NCBI GenBank assembly: GCA_002049455.2
Contig: KV919292.1
Coordinates: 1-28,499 of the forward strand
Length of the DNA stretch: 28,499 bases
Origin: Porphyra umbilicalis
Lineage: Eukaryota > Rhodophyta > Bangiophyceae > Bangiales > Bangiaceae
Direction: 5' to 3'
Each line of letters starts with the position of its first letter. Positions within the stretch are counted from its first letter, which is position 1. Positions 1 to 9,622 of the stretch are shown one piece after another. Below the pieces are notes generated by a model. It was not told the DNA's origin and did no database searches. It saw only the letters and a list, made by a program, of their open reading frames with translations. A program made the position numbers and the translations under genes.

Positions 1-610
1 ACCTCTTCCCTCTCATGCCCGGTACCGCACCGCACTCCAACGCCCACGCGGGTCACCGCCAGGTGCAGTCGTCGGCGCTGGGGGTCCCGGCGAGCACCGT
101 GCGACGCCGGGCGCTCGACAGCACAACGGGCTGCGGCTGCTCGACGGGTGCAAGGCAGACTGGGCGGTCCGTTTGCGATAAGGTGTTGCTGCCACCCACC
201 CTCAGCTACACCTCTTGGCTCCCTCTGCCCCGCCGCGTTTCGGCTTTCTGTCACTCGCTCGGCCGACCACGGCAGCTTGAAGGGGTGGCAGCGGCCACCG
301 CAGCGGCAATGAGCGCCTCACGCGTCCCACGCGGGCGACGTGCGCGCGCACGCAGTCCGCATCGGCTACGGCCACGGGCACTCCCGAAACGTGGTAGCCG
401 GCGGCGGCGTGTTCGCGGCTTGCGGGCGCCGTCAGCGGTGCTGCGGGTGCTGTGACGGACGGCGGCACGCGGCGTGCTGCGGAAGGCACGCCCAGTTATG
501 CATATCCGTCAGAGCAAAGCCACCAATGTCAGTATGTCACAACGTGTCTATATTATTGGTAAAACGTGTCTAAATTCGCTTAATAGGCCACAAAAGGCTG
601 TGTGTCAATA
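1..610. other. Left-edge stretch, no gene recognised
   Basis: Short frames are open on both strands (for example a 146-codon plus frame from position 15), but they overlap each other and show no recognisable domain. The right part (about 500-610) becomes AT-richer and has no coding look. I see no RNA gene or repeat here apart from the repeat pair starting at 611. Confidence 0.5.
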
Positions 611-763
611 TCAATAGAAGCCCCCCCCAGTGGCAGGGGGGGCTGTTAGCGAAGCTCGTGCAAATGCCTTTTGCAAGAACTACAAGCCAAAGTGAACCGA
701 TCAATAGAAGCCCCCCCCCAGGGGCAGGGGGGGCTATTAGCGAAGCTCCTGCAAGTGCATTTC
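611..763 (+). repeat. Two direct repeats, each carrying a C-run/G-run hairpin
   Basis: Copy 1 starts at 611 and copy 2 at 701, a period of 90 bases. Both run TCAATAGAAG, then 8-9 C, a short loop (AGTGGCA or AGGGGCA), then 7 G, then GCT-TTAGCGAAGCTC-TGCAA-TGC, with only scattered differences over about 60 bases. Inside each copy the AGCCCCCCC and GGGGGGGCT arms can pair into a strong hairpin. No ORF depends on them. They could be a decayed tandem repeat or pieces of a small mobile element; I recognise neither. Confidence 0.8.
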
Positions 764-827
764 GCATGCCATGCGCCCGAATGTGAAACGAGACTAGTTA
801 CAGGCACCCAACCTGGCCTCAAGCACG

Positions 828-1796
828 ATGACGAACAGCACCACCCACGGCCAGCCTTGGCCGGTCTTCCTCGACAGTCCCCTTGCGCCCACTGCCCCTT
901 TCCTTCATGCCATCTGGTTGAGAAACCGCTTTCGTCCTGCACTCCTTTCCGCTAAGTCCGAGCGTCCCCTCCCCCCAACCACACGCCGAATGACCGCTTC
1001 TGCCACATCACGCCTCGACAGTCCCGCTGCGCCCACTGCCCCTTTCCTTCATGCCTTCTGGTTGAGAAAGGCCCGATCGGGACAGCACGGAGAAGGACAA
1101 CGGAACGCGGGTGGTCGCTACGACGATGGGACCCAACCAGATTGCCGTCGGAATCACGCTACCATGGGAACTACGGACGCATTTACCAATTACGTGTATT
1201 CGCCGCAATTGGTTGTTTTGGATTTTCTGGTCGAGCACTGCAGGGCGAGTACGTCCCCGCCAATGACGCCACGGGGGCCACATGGGCCCCTCCACGGCCA
1301 CGCTGCCTACGAGTACCTCGCATACAGGCTCATTTCTCTCATGCGCGGGCTGGGGGGGCTGCTCCAGGTGCTGTCCAGTGCGAGAGAGGTCAGTGCGAGA
1401 GAGGTGGACCTCAAACCTTTCCTGCATTTGCTGCACATTAGAATTGTATGGGACCTGCCGTCAATTGCGTTTGTAAAGATCCAGTATGGATCATATCCGG
1501 CATTCCCTGGGAACAGGGCACCAAGAATGTCGACTGTGCTGTGCTCTTTGGCGGCCAGGCGTACACCTGGTGCTGGCTCTCTAAACGGCCACGCAGAGCA
1601 TGGTGCGACATCAGGAGTTTCGCCGCATGAGCAGCATGATTTCCGGGGCAGTTCTAGTCTTTTCCGGTGTCGGACTACATCGCGCGCGGTTCTCTCGGCT
1701 GTGCCTGCAGGGATGGCCCTTTTTCTTTGCGCCCGCTTCCACAGGCGACTTTCATGCACTTGTGTCTGCCCACTTTCGCTTTCTAAGGCCACCTGA
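828..1796 (+). CDS. Hypothetical ORF (322 codons), function unknown
   Basis: ATG at 828, TGA at 1794-1796. At moderate GC a frame this long is somewhat unexpected by chance, but a 317-codon frame on the opposite strand (1307-2260) overlaps it, so at most one is likely real. The first third contains a 144-bp-period repeat (48 codons, in phase), giving the peptide D-S-P-x-A-P-T-A-P-F-L-H-A twice. The middle (from M113, position 1164) is more protein-like, with hydrophobic helices and little low complexity. No domain is recognised. It may be a fragment of a decayed mobile element. Confidence 0.25.
   Translation: MTNSTTHGQPWPVFLDSPLAPTAPFLHAIWLRNRFRPALLSAKSERPLPPTTRRMTASATSRLDSPAAPTAPFLHAFWLRKARSGQHGEGQRNAGGRYDDGTQPDCRRNHATMGTTDAFTNYVYSPQLVVLDFLVEHCRASTSPPMTPRGPHGPLHGHAAYEYLAYRLISLMRGLGGLLQVLSSAREVSAREVDLKPFLHLLHIRIVWDLPSIAFVKIQYGSYPAFPGNRAPRMSTVLCSLAARRTPGAGSLNGHAEHGATSGVSPHEQHDFRGSSSLFRCRTTSRAVLSAVPAGMALFLCARFHRRLSCTCVCPLSLSKAT
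871..1069 (+). repeat. 55-bp direct repeat, two copies 144 bp apart
   Basis: Positions 871-925 and 1015-1069 match over 55 bases with three differences; both begin TCGACAGTCCC and end TCTGGTTGAGAAA. The spacing is a multiple of three, so the ORF at 828-1796 reads both copies in the same frame. Confidence 0.85.
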
Positions 1797-2260
1797 AAAA
1801 GCTTTTCTTTGATAACACCATGAGCAGGACCATGAGTAGTATCACATTTACTGTTCTCAAGCCGCCGCACCCGACGGCGGTCACTCTGAAGCCGACTGCG
1901 CTCAGCTGGCGCCTGCCCTCCGCGGGGCCCACGTCGAGGCGAACGGGCGGACCTGTCCCCTCCTTCCGCACCTGGGGTCATGTTGACCGCGAAGAACCCT
2001 GCTGAAGTGGACAGATGGAGGGCGTAGTCACGCCCAGCCTGTGCCTGCACAAAAGAGAATAGAAGCAGTGCGGAATGCATTTCAACCAAGTAGATGCCAA
2101 TGGAGCCAAGTGCGAGGTGACCACACAGTTGGTCAGAAAATGTGATGAGCCTCGGCGTGGGGGGAGGCACACCAAAGAGTGAATCGACACCGAGAGAACC
2201 CCTGCAGTCCACATAGGCAGATACCACGGCAGCGTACCGAAGGGAAAAACTGGCGAGCAC
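1307..2260 (-). other. Competing open frame opposite the 828-1796 ORF
   Basis: A minus-strand frame stays open for 317 codons. Its upper end starts just after an in-frame TGA and has no clear ATG. The first ~100 residues (about 2260-1970) look protein-like, with alternating hydrophobic stretches, while the rest is Arg/Ser-rich and looks random. A C-S-K-C pair lies near its end. I cannot assign it to a family. It could be an exon of a decayed gene or chance. Confidence 0.2.
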
Positions 2261-2282
2261 AGCGCGACGAAAGCCTTGTACA

Positions 2283-2603
2283 ATGCCTCAACGTGGGGCG
2301 AGTGCAGGTGTGACTCAACGATTCAAGGAGGGTGGATGGAGGAGCGGTGGTGACCGCCGGCAGGTGGTGCCGGGGACGATGCCACAAGAAGAGTGACGAT
2401 TCAAGAAGCTGACGATTGCGGCGATCTGGATGGATCTCTTCCAGCAAGAGCTGGCCCATCAGTGTGCCGAAAGCCACTTGGGGCAGGCACTTGAAAGCGT
2501 ACCAGAAGCCATACTGGACATGGCTGACGCTAGTTTTGAAGCACAGAGTAGCTCGGACGACCCGATGGACACCGGCTCTGACAGCGACAGCGACGACGAA
2601 TAA
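2283..2603 (+). pseudogene. Small acidic-tailed ORF split by one in-frame TGA
   Basis: ATG at 2283 opens a frame that runs to TAA at 2601-2603 (107 codons), with one TGA at 2394-2396 after codon 37. The part after the TGA is clearly protein-like: an amphipathic helix segment with M-D-L-F-Q-Q-E-L (ATG at 2430) and a C-terminal Ser/Asp/Glu tail ending D-S-D-S-D-D-E. Read from 2430 alone it is 57 codons. The TGA may be a nonsense mutation; alternatively the AG at 2392-2393 or in TTCAAG at 2400-2405 could be a 3' splice site that makes this a terminal exon. Family unknown. The acidic tail is seen in many nuclear and transposon-encoded proteins, so it is not diagnostic. Confidence 0.4.
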
Positions 2604-2758
2604 AATAGTTGAACGTATTTGATAAATACTTCAGACCGAACACATGTGGGATGCAAAAAGCTCACAACGCGGCAACGGCTACAAGAGGTAGTGTTACCCT
2701 GGCCAAAGTAAGTGCATACTAGCACAGAGACCTGCAGAATCAGCGGCCATTGCCCAAG

Positions 2759-2935
2759 ATGGAAAGCCTCGCCACGGAGCCCACCCCCGTGACACCTCCT
2801 TTGCAAGTTACGCCGCAGTGCCCTTCGCGGACGAGAAGCCGATGCAGGGTTGGTCGTCCAGCGGACGCGTCAGGTAGCAAGACACAAGAGAAGGGGGAGC
2901 GCACAGGTTCAAGGAGCAGAAAGCTGAAGAGCTGA
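2759..2935 (+). CDS. Hypothetical small basic Ser/Arg/Lys/Pro-rich protein (58 aa)
   Basis: ATG at 2759, TGA at 2933-2935. The N-terminus is Thr/Pro-rich and the C-terminus is strongly basic (S-R-S-R-K-L-K-S), with a V-G-R-P that loosely recalls an AT-hook but lacks the full R-G-R-P core. It follows the acidic ORF at 2283-2603 by about 155 bases on the same strand. The length alone does not prove coding; a CAAG just before the ATG could also be a splice acceptor. Confidence 0.22.
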   Translation: MESLATEPTPVTPPLQVTPQCPSRTRSRCRVGRPADASGSKTQEKGERTGSRSRKLKS

Positions 2936-3842
2936 ACACGAGCCATCAGAATGGAAAGGAGTACGCCTATTCGGAACGTCAGTAAATCCGTAGCCAGCTT
3001 CATGCCGACCAAGAGCTCCCAGAGAGATTCGACGCCGGTCTGTGCACACGGAGTGCATGGTAAGAGCATCTAGGCTAGACTGATGCCAGTGTACCCTGAA
3101 TATTGAAGACAGCACGCGTCGAAAATCACCCCAGCCACTGGAACACGGTAAAAAATAGCACATGGAGGTGTCGCTGTAGTAGATGAAGCACGACTCAAAT
3201 CTCCTGTTCCACGCGTACATCCTTCCCAGTAGTGGATGTCAGAAAGATGAGCCCTGGGGAATCGTAAAAATAAAAGAAGGCCGACTCAAACACGCTTGGC
3301 ATTCGTTCCTCTTGACAACTGGCGCACTGTTGGCATGAGACTGCCATATGAAAGTGTGGTACCTAGAAGAAAAGAGTAGAAGGATGGGGAGAAGCCGTCG
3401 CAAAGTGCTACCAATAAGAGAGAGAGACACGACTCGGAGAGATTTTAAATGAGCAGAGGCAAGACCATCCAGACAGAGACATCCAAGACAGCGGCGCCAC
3501 AATGTGCTGCTGTACAGTACGAGAAAGATGGCATCCCCCCTCGCCCGACGTCGCACTCACCCGAATATGAAGAAGACACATGCACAGACGTCGGCGGTTG
3601 ACGCCGACGTCCGCAGTCAAGGCCAATGTTGCTACACGTGCCGGCAGTGCGAGGGTGCTCCAGCGGTCGAGCGGTGCCCCGGAGGTTTGAACGCATGGAG
3701 GGAAAGGCTGAGGTCGGCAGGAAAGCAGGCGGTTTGCGAGGAAGTCGGCGGGTAGTGGGCGAGCGGTTGGTCGATGGCCGTGCCGGTGCTAAGTGCGTTG
3801 GCCGGTGATCGTCCAGAGTGCCGATAGCGAGCAGGTGAGCCG
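2936..3842. other. Stretch without a recognisable gene
   Basis: Only short overlapping frames on both strands. A minus frame (3445-4269) is long only because it runs through the minisatellite to the right. No domain, RNA gene or terminal repeat was seen. Confidence 0.45.
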
Positions 3843-4141
3843 GCAGTCGGCGGAAGTGCCGGTGGTGTAGGCGTGAGCCTGCAATGTGCGGGCGTGCCGG
3901 CGGTGTGCAGGAGTGCCGGCGGCGTGCCGGCGGCGTGCCGGCGACGACGCGGTATACCGGCGGTGTGCGGAGGTGCCAGCCGTGCGCGTATGTGACGGTG
4001 GTGTACAGGCGTGCTTTTTCTGAGCAGGTGTGCCTGTGTTGAGCAGGCGTGTCGGCGGTGTGCGGGCGCGCCGTCAATGTATGAGCGTGTCGGCGGTGTG
4101 CGGGCGTGCCGGCAGTGTGTGGGCGTGCCGGCGGCGCTGGC
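3843..4141 (+). repeat. Degenerate GC-rich minisatellite, 19-bp units
   Basis: From 4028 to 4141 the units start at 4028, 4047, 4066, 4085, 4104 and 4123, exactly 19 bases apart, with consensus close to GCGTGCCGGCGGTGTGCGG. The left part (3843-4027) contains the same motifs in more broken form, including three tandem 11-mers of the type GTGCCGGCGGC near 3920-3955. Because 19 is not a multiple of 3, the array drifts in frame, so the Thr/Pro/His/Arg-rich minus frame across it is not evidence of a protein. Confidence 0.85.
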
Positions 4142-4840
4142 AGAATTGAAAATGCGGAGGGTGTGGCCGCGAATGCGCGCCGTTCGTCAGTGTCTGAGGA
4201 TTGAATCAGCCAGTGTGTGGAGTGATGGTTGTGCATGGAGGCACGTCGATCGCCGCCGGTCGAAGTCAAATTGTCACGATCAACGGGCGGTTAAGTGTCG
4301 CAATTGCGCGGTCGACCCTTCATCTTGGTCCACAGAGTCGGTCACCCGCCTTCGATTGCGTCCGGAAGACCCTCCATTCAGCAATTTCAACGGCGAGCTA
4401 CATACGTTGAAGGGTAGGCTACAATGCGCGCACCCCTGCTGCAGAACCGAGCAACGACTCTAGACGTCCGTAAAGAGCATGTCGAGAAGAAGCATAAGAG
4501 TTTCTCGCAGCGTTCCCGTGAGAGTCGGAGGCTACTTCAAAATTCGTTCATCCAGAAGAGCGATCTCTTGTGCCCCGTTTGAGATTCGATCTCACAAGAC
4601 CCGGTAGTCAATCGACTCGGGCGCTTCGTCAGTAGCCATGAGCGCCTGTGCACGGGCACTCTCAAATTGAAGCCAGGGCTGTCCTCGAAATCCTCTCTGC
4701 GTGGCACAAGCGCCGTCGCACACCTACCCCCAACCCTTCCCGCGCCGTCGCCGTCGTGCTTCCCGTGGTCACCTTCGTGAGGCAGCGTGTGTGCTCCACA
4801 GCACCGGTGGCCGGAGCGGACTACTCGCTCCAGAAAACCA
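4142..4840. other. Stretch without a recognisable gene
   Basis: Short plus frames (for example 4201-4410) overlap without recognisable domains. A T-loop-like sequence at 4579-4597 was considered as part of a tRNA and rejected. Confidence 0.45.
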
Positions 4841-5489
4841 ACGGCGCCGCCGGTGAGCGCTACGTGGGGAGGGGGCGGCGGAAGGGGAAGGGGGGGCGGT
4901 GGGGGGAAGTTGCTTTACGTCGGCGGTGACGAGCGTCGCGCCGGCGGCGACGAGCGCCGCACTGCACTTCAGCGCGGCGGCTGACGCCGCAAGGGATGGG
5001 CTTACCCCAACCGCCGTCGTGGTCGCGTCCGCCGCACCCGCCGTTGCTAGCGGGGTCAGCGCTACGGATGCACTCGCCTCTGCCGCCGCCGGCGCTGCGC
5101 CCGCAACCGTATTCGCCACCGCGCCTACATCCACCGCCCTGCTGCCGACCCTGCCTCCCGCACGGGCCAACGGCGTCGTCCCACCGTTTGAGCAGCCCGA
5201 GCGTGGTCGGATGGGGGGGGGGGATGGCGGGGGCGGGGGCGGCACTGCGCTCAGACGGCCCACGTGCGGGGGCGGTGGTAGCCGGCGCCGACGGCCAGAG
5301 CAGCATATTGCCGACGCCGGTGGGCGTCCACCGGTGCACATCAATCCAAGGCCGCTGCCAGTGGTTGATACGGCTGCCGCTTCTCAGATACGTGGCTTTC
5401 GTGAAATGTCTTCCTTGGTCCGCTGTCATCGTCTCCGCTCCTTCTCCGTGCGGTATCACGAGATCTTGACATATGGCTCACGAGGCTGA
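4841..5489. other. GC-rich island with long open frames on both strands
   Basis: About 650 bases of sharply higher GC with G-runs. The plus frame (to TGA at 5489) would encode an Ala/Thr/Val-rich stretch followed by a Gly/Arg-rich one. A minus frame over the same bases begins with a more ordinary composition (about 5459-5310, containing H-R-W-T-P-T-G) and then becomes Gly/Ala/Arg-rich. Openness follows from base composition, so I cannot choose a strand. It may be a piece of a decayed retroelement or of a low-complexity gene. Confidence 0.3.
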
Positions 5490-6899
5490 AAACGTAGCCT
5501 CCCCGTCCTTACATTCCTCCCGATTTGGTCAGTGAAAAATCGGGTGCTGTCGAGAATCGGGGGGATCCGATGTCCCTGATCGATACGAATGCGGAAGTGG
5601 GCCCCAACGGGTGAGATGCGCTGCGCTTCGTGATCCATTTTATCTTCTGAGGACCCGAGGGCCACCCCGGCCAGCACATGAGACTTGTAGCCCACGTTCC
5701 GGACCCCCCCCCCGCCAGATGACATGCGGTCGGCCCCCCCGCCGCGGCCACCGTTCCAACTTGATGCCAGTAATGCAATCGGGCCTGCAGTACATAAAAG
5801 TTGCTCTAGTGCGCGTCTTCGTACACGTCTAGTATGCATCCCACTTTCCCGATGATCTTCGATCGGCCAAGGATGTATTTTATTTTCCAACTGAGTCTTT
5901 TTTGGCCACCAGAGTGCTGAAAACCACAGGGTGCCCCCCCAAAAAAACCTGGCCTGTTTATGGCTGATCCCCAAAATTTGTCCTGGGGGACAGAGACAGA
6001 GACTGACTGTGAATGAACCCACTCTATTGACAGTAAGAGGGAGTCGAAGCGAAAATGAAGCCCGCATTCGGTGCCGGGACCTCGCATCCAGATCAACTCA
6101 CTGTTTGCTGCCGCTTGATTCGCTTCTTTGGGCACGGAGAAGCTGCCCACGCGAGATCCTGAGACTTTCTATTGTCCCCTCACCAGAAATGCAGTGAAAG
6201 AGAGGAGCTGATATTGATTTCCAGGCAGTATGGGCACATGTAAGCAATCAGAAGGTCCGAGTCAGTCCCAAGGGCGCATCTGGTTGGGGGAGGAAGTCGG
6301 TCCGCAAGCCAGTCTCGGTCCACCAGGCTGAAATTCGGGGATCAGCAATACTTTGAGACCAATCTTTCGAGGCTATCGAAACATGTCGTACAGAGATTGT
6401 CCTTGCTTGTGTTTTACTGACAAAAACCCGGCTTACACAACGTGCGCGCAATCGGAACTGAGATTGCTCTCCAGTGCCTACCTTTCGATGCTCGCTGCAT
6501 GTCGTCCTCGGCCCACGGGGCCCAATACGGAATCAGCCACGACGCCCCAAGGGCCGTGGGCCACGGCACGGTAGACTCCTCCAACCCATCCGACCGCCGC
6601 CCACCCCCGCTCTCCTTGCCAGCGCAGTGGAGCTGAACTGGAGGTGGGACACAAATGACATTTCTGGCCATATGGACCCACATTGGGTTCTGAATTCGGT
6701 CTGTGCGGAGTCATAAGGGCGGGGTTCTTCTTCAAGCCCATGTGGAATAACGTTTCGGGACGACGAGGGCGTGTTGGTTCACAGCGCCCGAAGCGTCTCA
6801 ATTTGATGAAAAATGCCCCTCCGTACCCGTCGAGGTTATTGCACAGGAAGTGCGCTGCACATGGCCATGTAAAGCGGCCGCAGCACGGTCCAGGACGAC
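5490..6899. other. Stretch without a recognisable gene
   Basis: Many short overlapping frames. A minus frame at 5456-6067 and another at 6478-6801 (with a K-C-H-L-C pair) have patchy protein-like composition but no recognised domain. There are local homopolymers, for example C8 then A7 near 5934-5948. Probably decayed mobile-element sequence. Confidence 0.35.
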
Positions 6900-7266
6900 A
6901 TGCGGGAGACGGCCCTCGTGCACGATGTGGCGCACCCTGGGCGCCCCTGTGGCCGGTTGCGTCTGAGGAATCTCCCCACAGTAAGCCGGTTGGCCGTTAT
7001 GACTCTTGATCACACTCGTACGAAGCATATTAAGAGACGGATGGACGCGTGAAGATCTTTTGCCTGTGGACTGGATGCCAGATGAGGAGGAGCCTGTGGA
7101 GAGGGACTGTCTCTCTCGGCTTGATTTGTTGTTCACGAATAGTGACGAAGACCAGGACTGCGACGAGGATGCGGGTATGGGCGGTGAGGACGTCTGTGTA
7201 ATGGGCGCTGACAACACTGGCTACGGGGCGGATTTGCGGCTCGGGCAGCAAGAGCCCCACACATAG
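6900..7266 (+). pseudogene. Possible decayed coding fragment, basic then acidic, frame-shifted
   Basis: A 50-codon frame starts at ATG 6900 and ends at TGA 7050-7052; it is Arg/Leu-rich and protein-like. A second frame, overlapping it from about 7006, stays open to TAG 7264-7266 and encodes an acidic stretch (D-E-E-E-P, then S-D-E-D-Q-D-C-D-E-D). The only ATG in the acidic part is at 7075. The two could be one gene broken by a frameshift, or two unrelated frames. No family recognised. Confidence 0.25.
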
Positions 7267-8101
7267 AACGGGAAGCTCCCCACGACGGACACATTGGAGG
7301 CGGCAGTGCGGACCGCAAAGCTCACCATCCACACTTCCCCGGTCGGTTTTACGTCCGCTGTTGCCGTGCCGACCACTCAGGCGTGCGCTGGGGGCTCTCC
7401 TTCGGGATCAGATGCGCGATTAATCCTCGATATCGCGGTGTTCCGACCTCGGCGCGGAGATCTGGACGCGTCCTAAGAGCATCTGGCGGTCTTAACGTCT
7501 CGAAACAGCTACCAGCGAAAGGCTCCGCAGATAGTGCCGTGACTTGGCCTTCCCCGCAGCCCAGGATATTAATACCCACAAGCGAGGGATCTTCAGCTGA
7601 CCACCGGAGTCACAACCGGCGTCACTGCTCCTATCTCCCCGCCGATCTCCACCCCTCACGCCCAGTTAAGACGGGTCATATGCGGACATCGGGTTTCTGG
7701 CGCATCTGTTGGCTACCTAGGCTCATGTAAGTAGTTTTCAACTTTTTGCACTGGTGTGGAGTACGTGCCATGCGTGTCGTTTGTCGTGTCTAAGATTTAG
7801 CTCTGGTGTCTCAGAATCCCACCTGCGGTGGCCATATCGCATCATGTGGGAGCCCCATTTTTTGCGGTCTCTTGCACCGTCCGCCTCATTCAGACAAAGA
7901 AATTCGGCCGATGTAGCCAATCACGTACCCGAGACCACCTCGCGCTGGCGGTCGAGCGAGTACGAAGGAGGTGAATGACCTCATCACTACATTATATTTT
8001 CCCGGACATTTTCGGCGAGGGGCATTGTGCCCAACGTGCGGCCTGTCTGGCAAAACAAGTAGCGGCGGAAGAATACGAGTGTCTGATCCCAACCCATGCG
8101 C
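7267..8101. other. Stretch without a recognisable gene
   Basis: Overlapping short frames only. This is the downstream flank of the minus-strand transposon-like ORF that ends at 8102, so it may include that element's 3' end, but no terminal repeat could be identified. Confidence 0.4.
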
Positions 8102-9334
8102 TCACCGGTGCCCGAGGGAATTAGCTGACCAGGAGTGGGCGGGCTCACTGGGGCGCACTGTGCACCGCAGAGGCAGCTTTTTCTCCCCCTGATATTCCCT
8201 TGCCCTGTCAGAAAAAAGCAAATTTGGTATCTTCCTACATCGCGCCGTACCCCACCACGCCAAAGAAGAGGTACATCCATGCCAGTTGTCGAACAAAGCT
8301 GCCACGCACATGGCTTGGGCCTCGGCCAGGAGGGCGTCATTCTTAGTGTCCTTCGACGGGGGTGGTCCAGAATTTGACCCCCGTGCGGACTTCTTGTTGC
8401 ATGTAGCAATCTTAAGGACAGCCACGGCGTGCATGATTTTAGGTTGCATATCGCCAACCTCCGCGGCACGGGCCTCGCAAGCTGCCGAATGTTCGCTTCT
8501 CACACCTGCCGCCTCACGGCCCCGGTTGGTGCACAGGTCACAAACGCGCTTGGCGCTCCGGGCTTCAGGACTGGCAGTTGCCCGACAATTGTCGCGGTTG
8601 AACGCCTTCGACCCAGGCGCCAAACCAATCGCCGCCCGATCCACGAGCCGCACAAAGCCCAGGAAGGTAGGTGCAGCGAAAACCGCGGCGTTTTGGTTGA
8701 AATAGCCATGCCACGCCTCCATGCCTTGTTCCGCGAACAGGCCCAGCGAGCCGAACTCGCCCAGAAAGTCGGCCGCATGGCACGCCAGGGCGTGGAGCTT
8801 TGGAGTAATCGAGACCCATCCAAAATCCGCACGAAGTCTGTCGACAAACGCTGCTGCTCGCTGACGAAACTCCGTCCGCTGGGAGGCATCAATGGGCGAC
8901 GCACAGTTGAGAACGAGTATCGAGTCGGCCCAAATGCGGCACGCTCGGTGATGGACATTGTCCCTTGCAGGTGAGAGAAAGGCGTCCAGTCGGTCGCACA
9001 ATGCCGCAAGACTCACCTCAATCTTGTGCCATTGCTTTCCGGCGAAGGAGCCTCCCCAAAAGGGTGCCGGTGACACCCCCGCGTCGTGGCCAAGCGTCTC
9101 CCCGATAGCCGCCTCGTAAGCCGCCGCTGCTGCGGGCACTCGATCAGCCACAATCGCCTCCACGCCCAAGTTTATTGACCAGCCCCTAATCCCTAGGGTG
9201 ATATGGAGGGGCATAGAAGCAATATTTGCCGGGTCCCAAACTATCAGCGATTGCTTGGTGATGGATCGGAGGCTCGTCAGCTTCAGCGACGTTGGAAGCG
9301 TCGCGTTGCTCCAGGTCGTGTACTTCAGCGCCAT
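8102..9334 (-). CDS. Transposon-associated protein of the P-C-x-W-C / 'GLFxEQGxE' repetitive type
   Basis: Reading from ATG at 9334 gives 410 residues to TGA at 8102-8104. Ordered motifs match, from memory, a large unnamed family of repetitive proteins common in cnidarian, nematode and other invertebrate genomes and presumed transposon-encoded: M-P-L-H-I-T-L-G-I (near residue 40), a F-W-G-G-S-F-A-G-K-Q-W-H-K block (near 95), T-P-K-L-H-A-L then C-H near 180, and G-S-L-G-L-F-A-E-Q-G-M-E-A-W-H-x-x-F-N near 200. A C-x2-C-x13-H-x3-C cluster (about residues 260-282) may be a zinc knuckle. The catalytic role is not known to me. The frame continues upstream to an in-frame TAG at 9386-9388, beyond which another matching part follows (separate entry). 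The TAG could be a nonsense mutation, or CTCTAG could be a 3' splice site with the exon starting at 9385. Confidence 0.6.
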   Translation of the reverse strand: MALKYTTWSNATLPTSLKLTSLRSITKQSLIVWDPANIASMPLHITLGIRGWSINLGVEAIVADRVPAAAAAYEAAIGETLGHDAGVSPAPFWGGSFAGKQWHKIEVSLAALCDRLDAFLSPARDNVHHRACRIWADSILVLNCASPIDASQRTEFRQRAAAFVDRLRADFGWVSITPKLHALACHAADFLGEFGSLGLFAEQGMEAWHGYFNQNAAVFAAPTFLGFVRLVDRAAIGLAPGSKAFNRDNCRATASPEARSAKRVCDLCTNRGREAAGVRSEHSAACEARAAEVGDMQPKIMHAVAVLKIATCNKKSARGSNSGPPPSKDTKNDALLAEAQAMCVAALFDNWHGCTSSLAWWGTARCRKIPNLLFSDRAREYQGEKKLPLRCTVRPSEPAHSWSANSLGHR

Positions 9335-9385
9335 TTCAGCAGCGTGTTCAGCGGTCCGCGGCACCTTGCCAGCCCGGTCTTCATC

Positions 9386-9622
9386 CTAGAGCGTGCAGTA
9401 GACGTCAAATTGTGCCACGTGTGTAGCCGTCGGGCGCACCAGTGCGCAGCACCACACACAGGGCATGGACCCGGAAGCCCCCAAGTGGCCCAAGAGGGTT
9501 GCTTGCTTAGCACGCGAGAGCACCACCTTGGGCGTGCCCACGAATGGCCAGGCAGACCTCAGGGGCCACCAGGCGCCGGAACCGCTGGGAAGTCTCACAG
9601 CTGATGTTGCTAGAAACAACAA
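9386..9622 (-). pseudogene. Upstream part of the same transposon-type ORF, ended by in-frame TAG
   Basis: This segment is in exactly the same frame as the ORF at 8102-9334 and ends at the TAG at 9386-9388. It contains G-S-M-P-C-V-W-C, matching the Cys-rich P-C-x-W/Y-C motif that precedes the P-L-H-x-x-L-G-I block in the family recalled for the downstream ORF. No ATG start is visible; the frame reaches about 9622 and a neighbouring frame (9507-9734) may carry the next upstream piece after another shift. This favours one long gene now broken by point changes, over two separate genes. Confidence 0.45.

Noticed and set aside
3445..4269. 274-codon minus-strand frame rich in Thr/Pro/His/Arg
   Set aside because: It is produced by reading through the 19-bp minisatellite; no ordinary protein sequence on either side.
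4579..4597. T-loop-like sequence (GAGATTCGATCTCA) suggesting a tRNA
   Set aside because: No matching acceptor stem, D-arm or anticodon arm could be placed on either strand.
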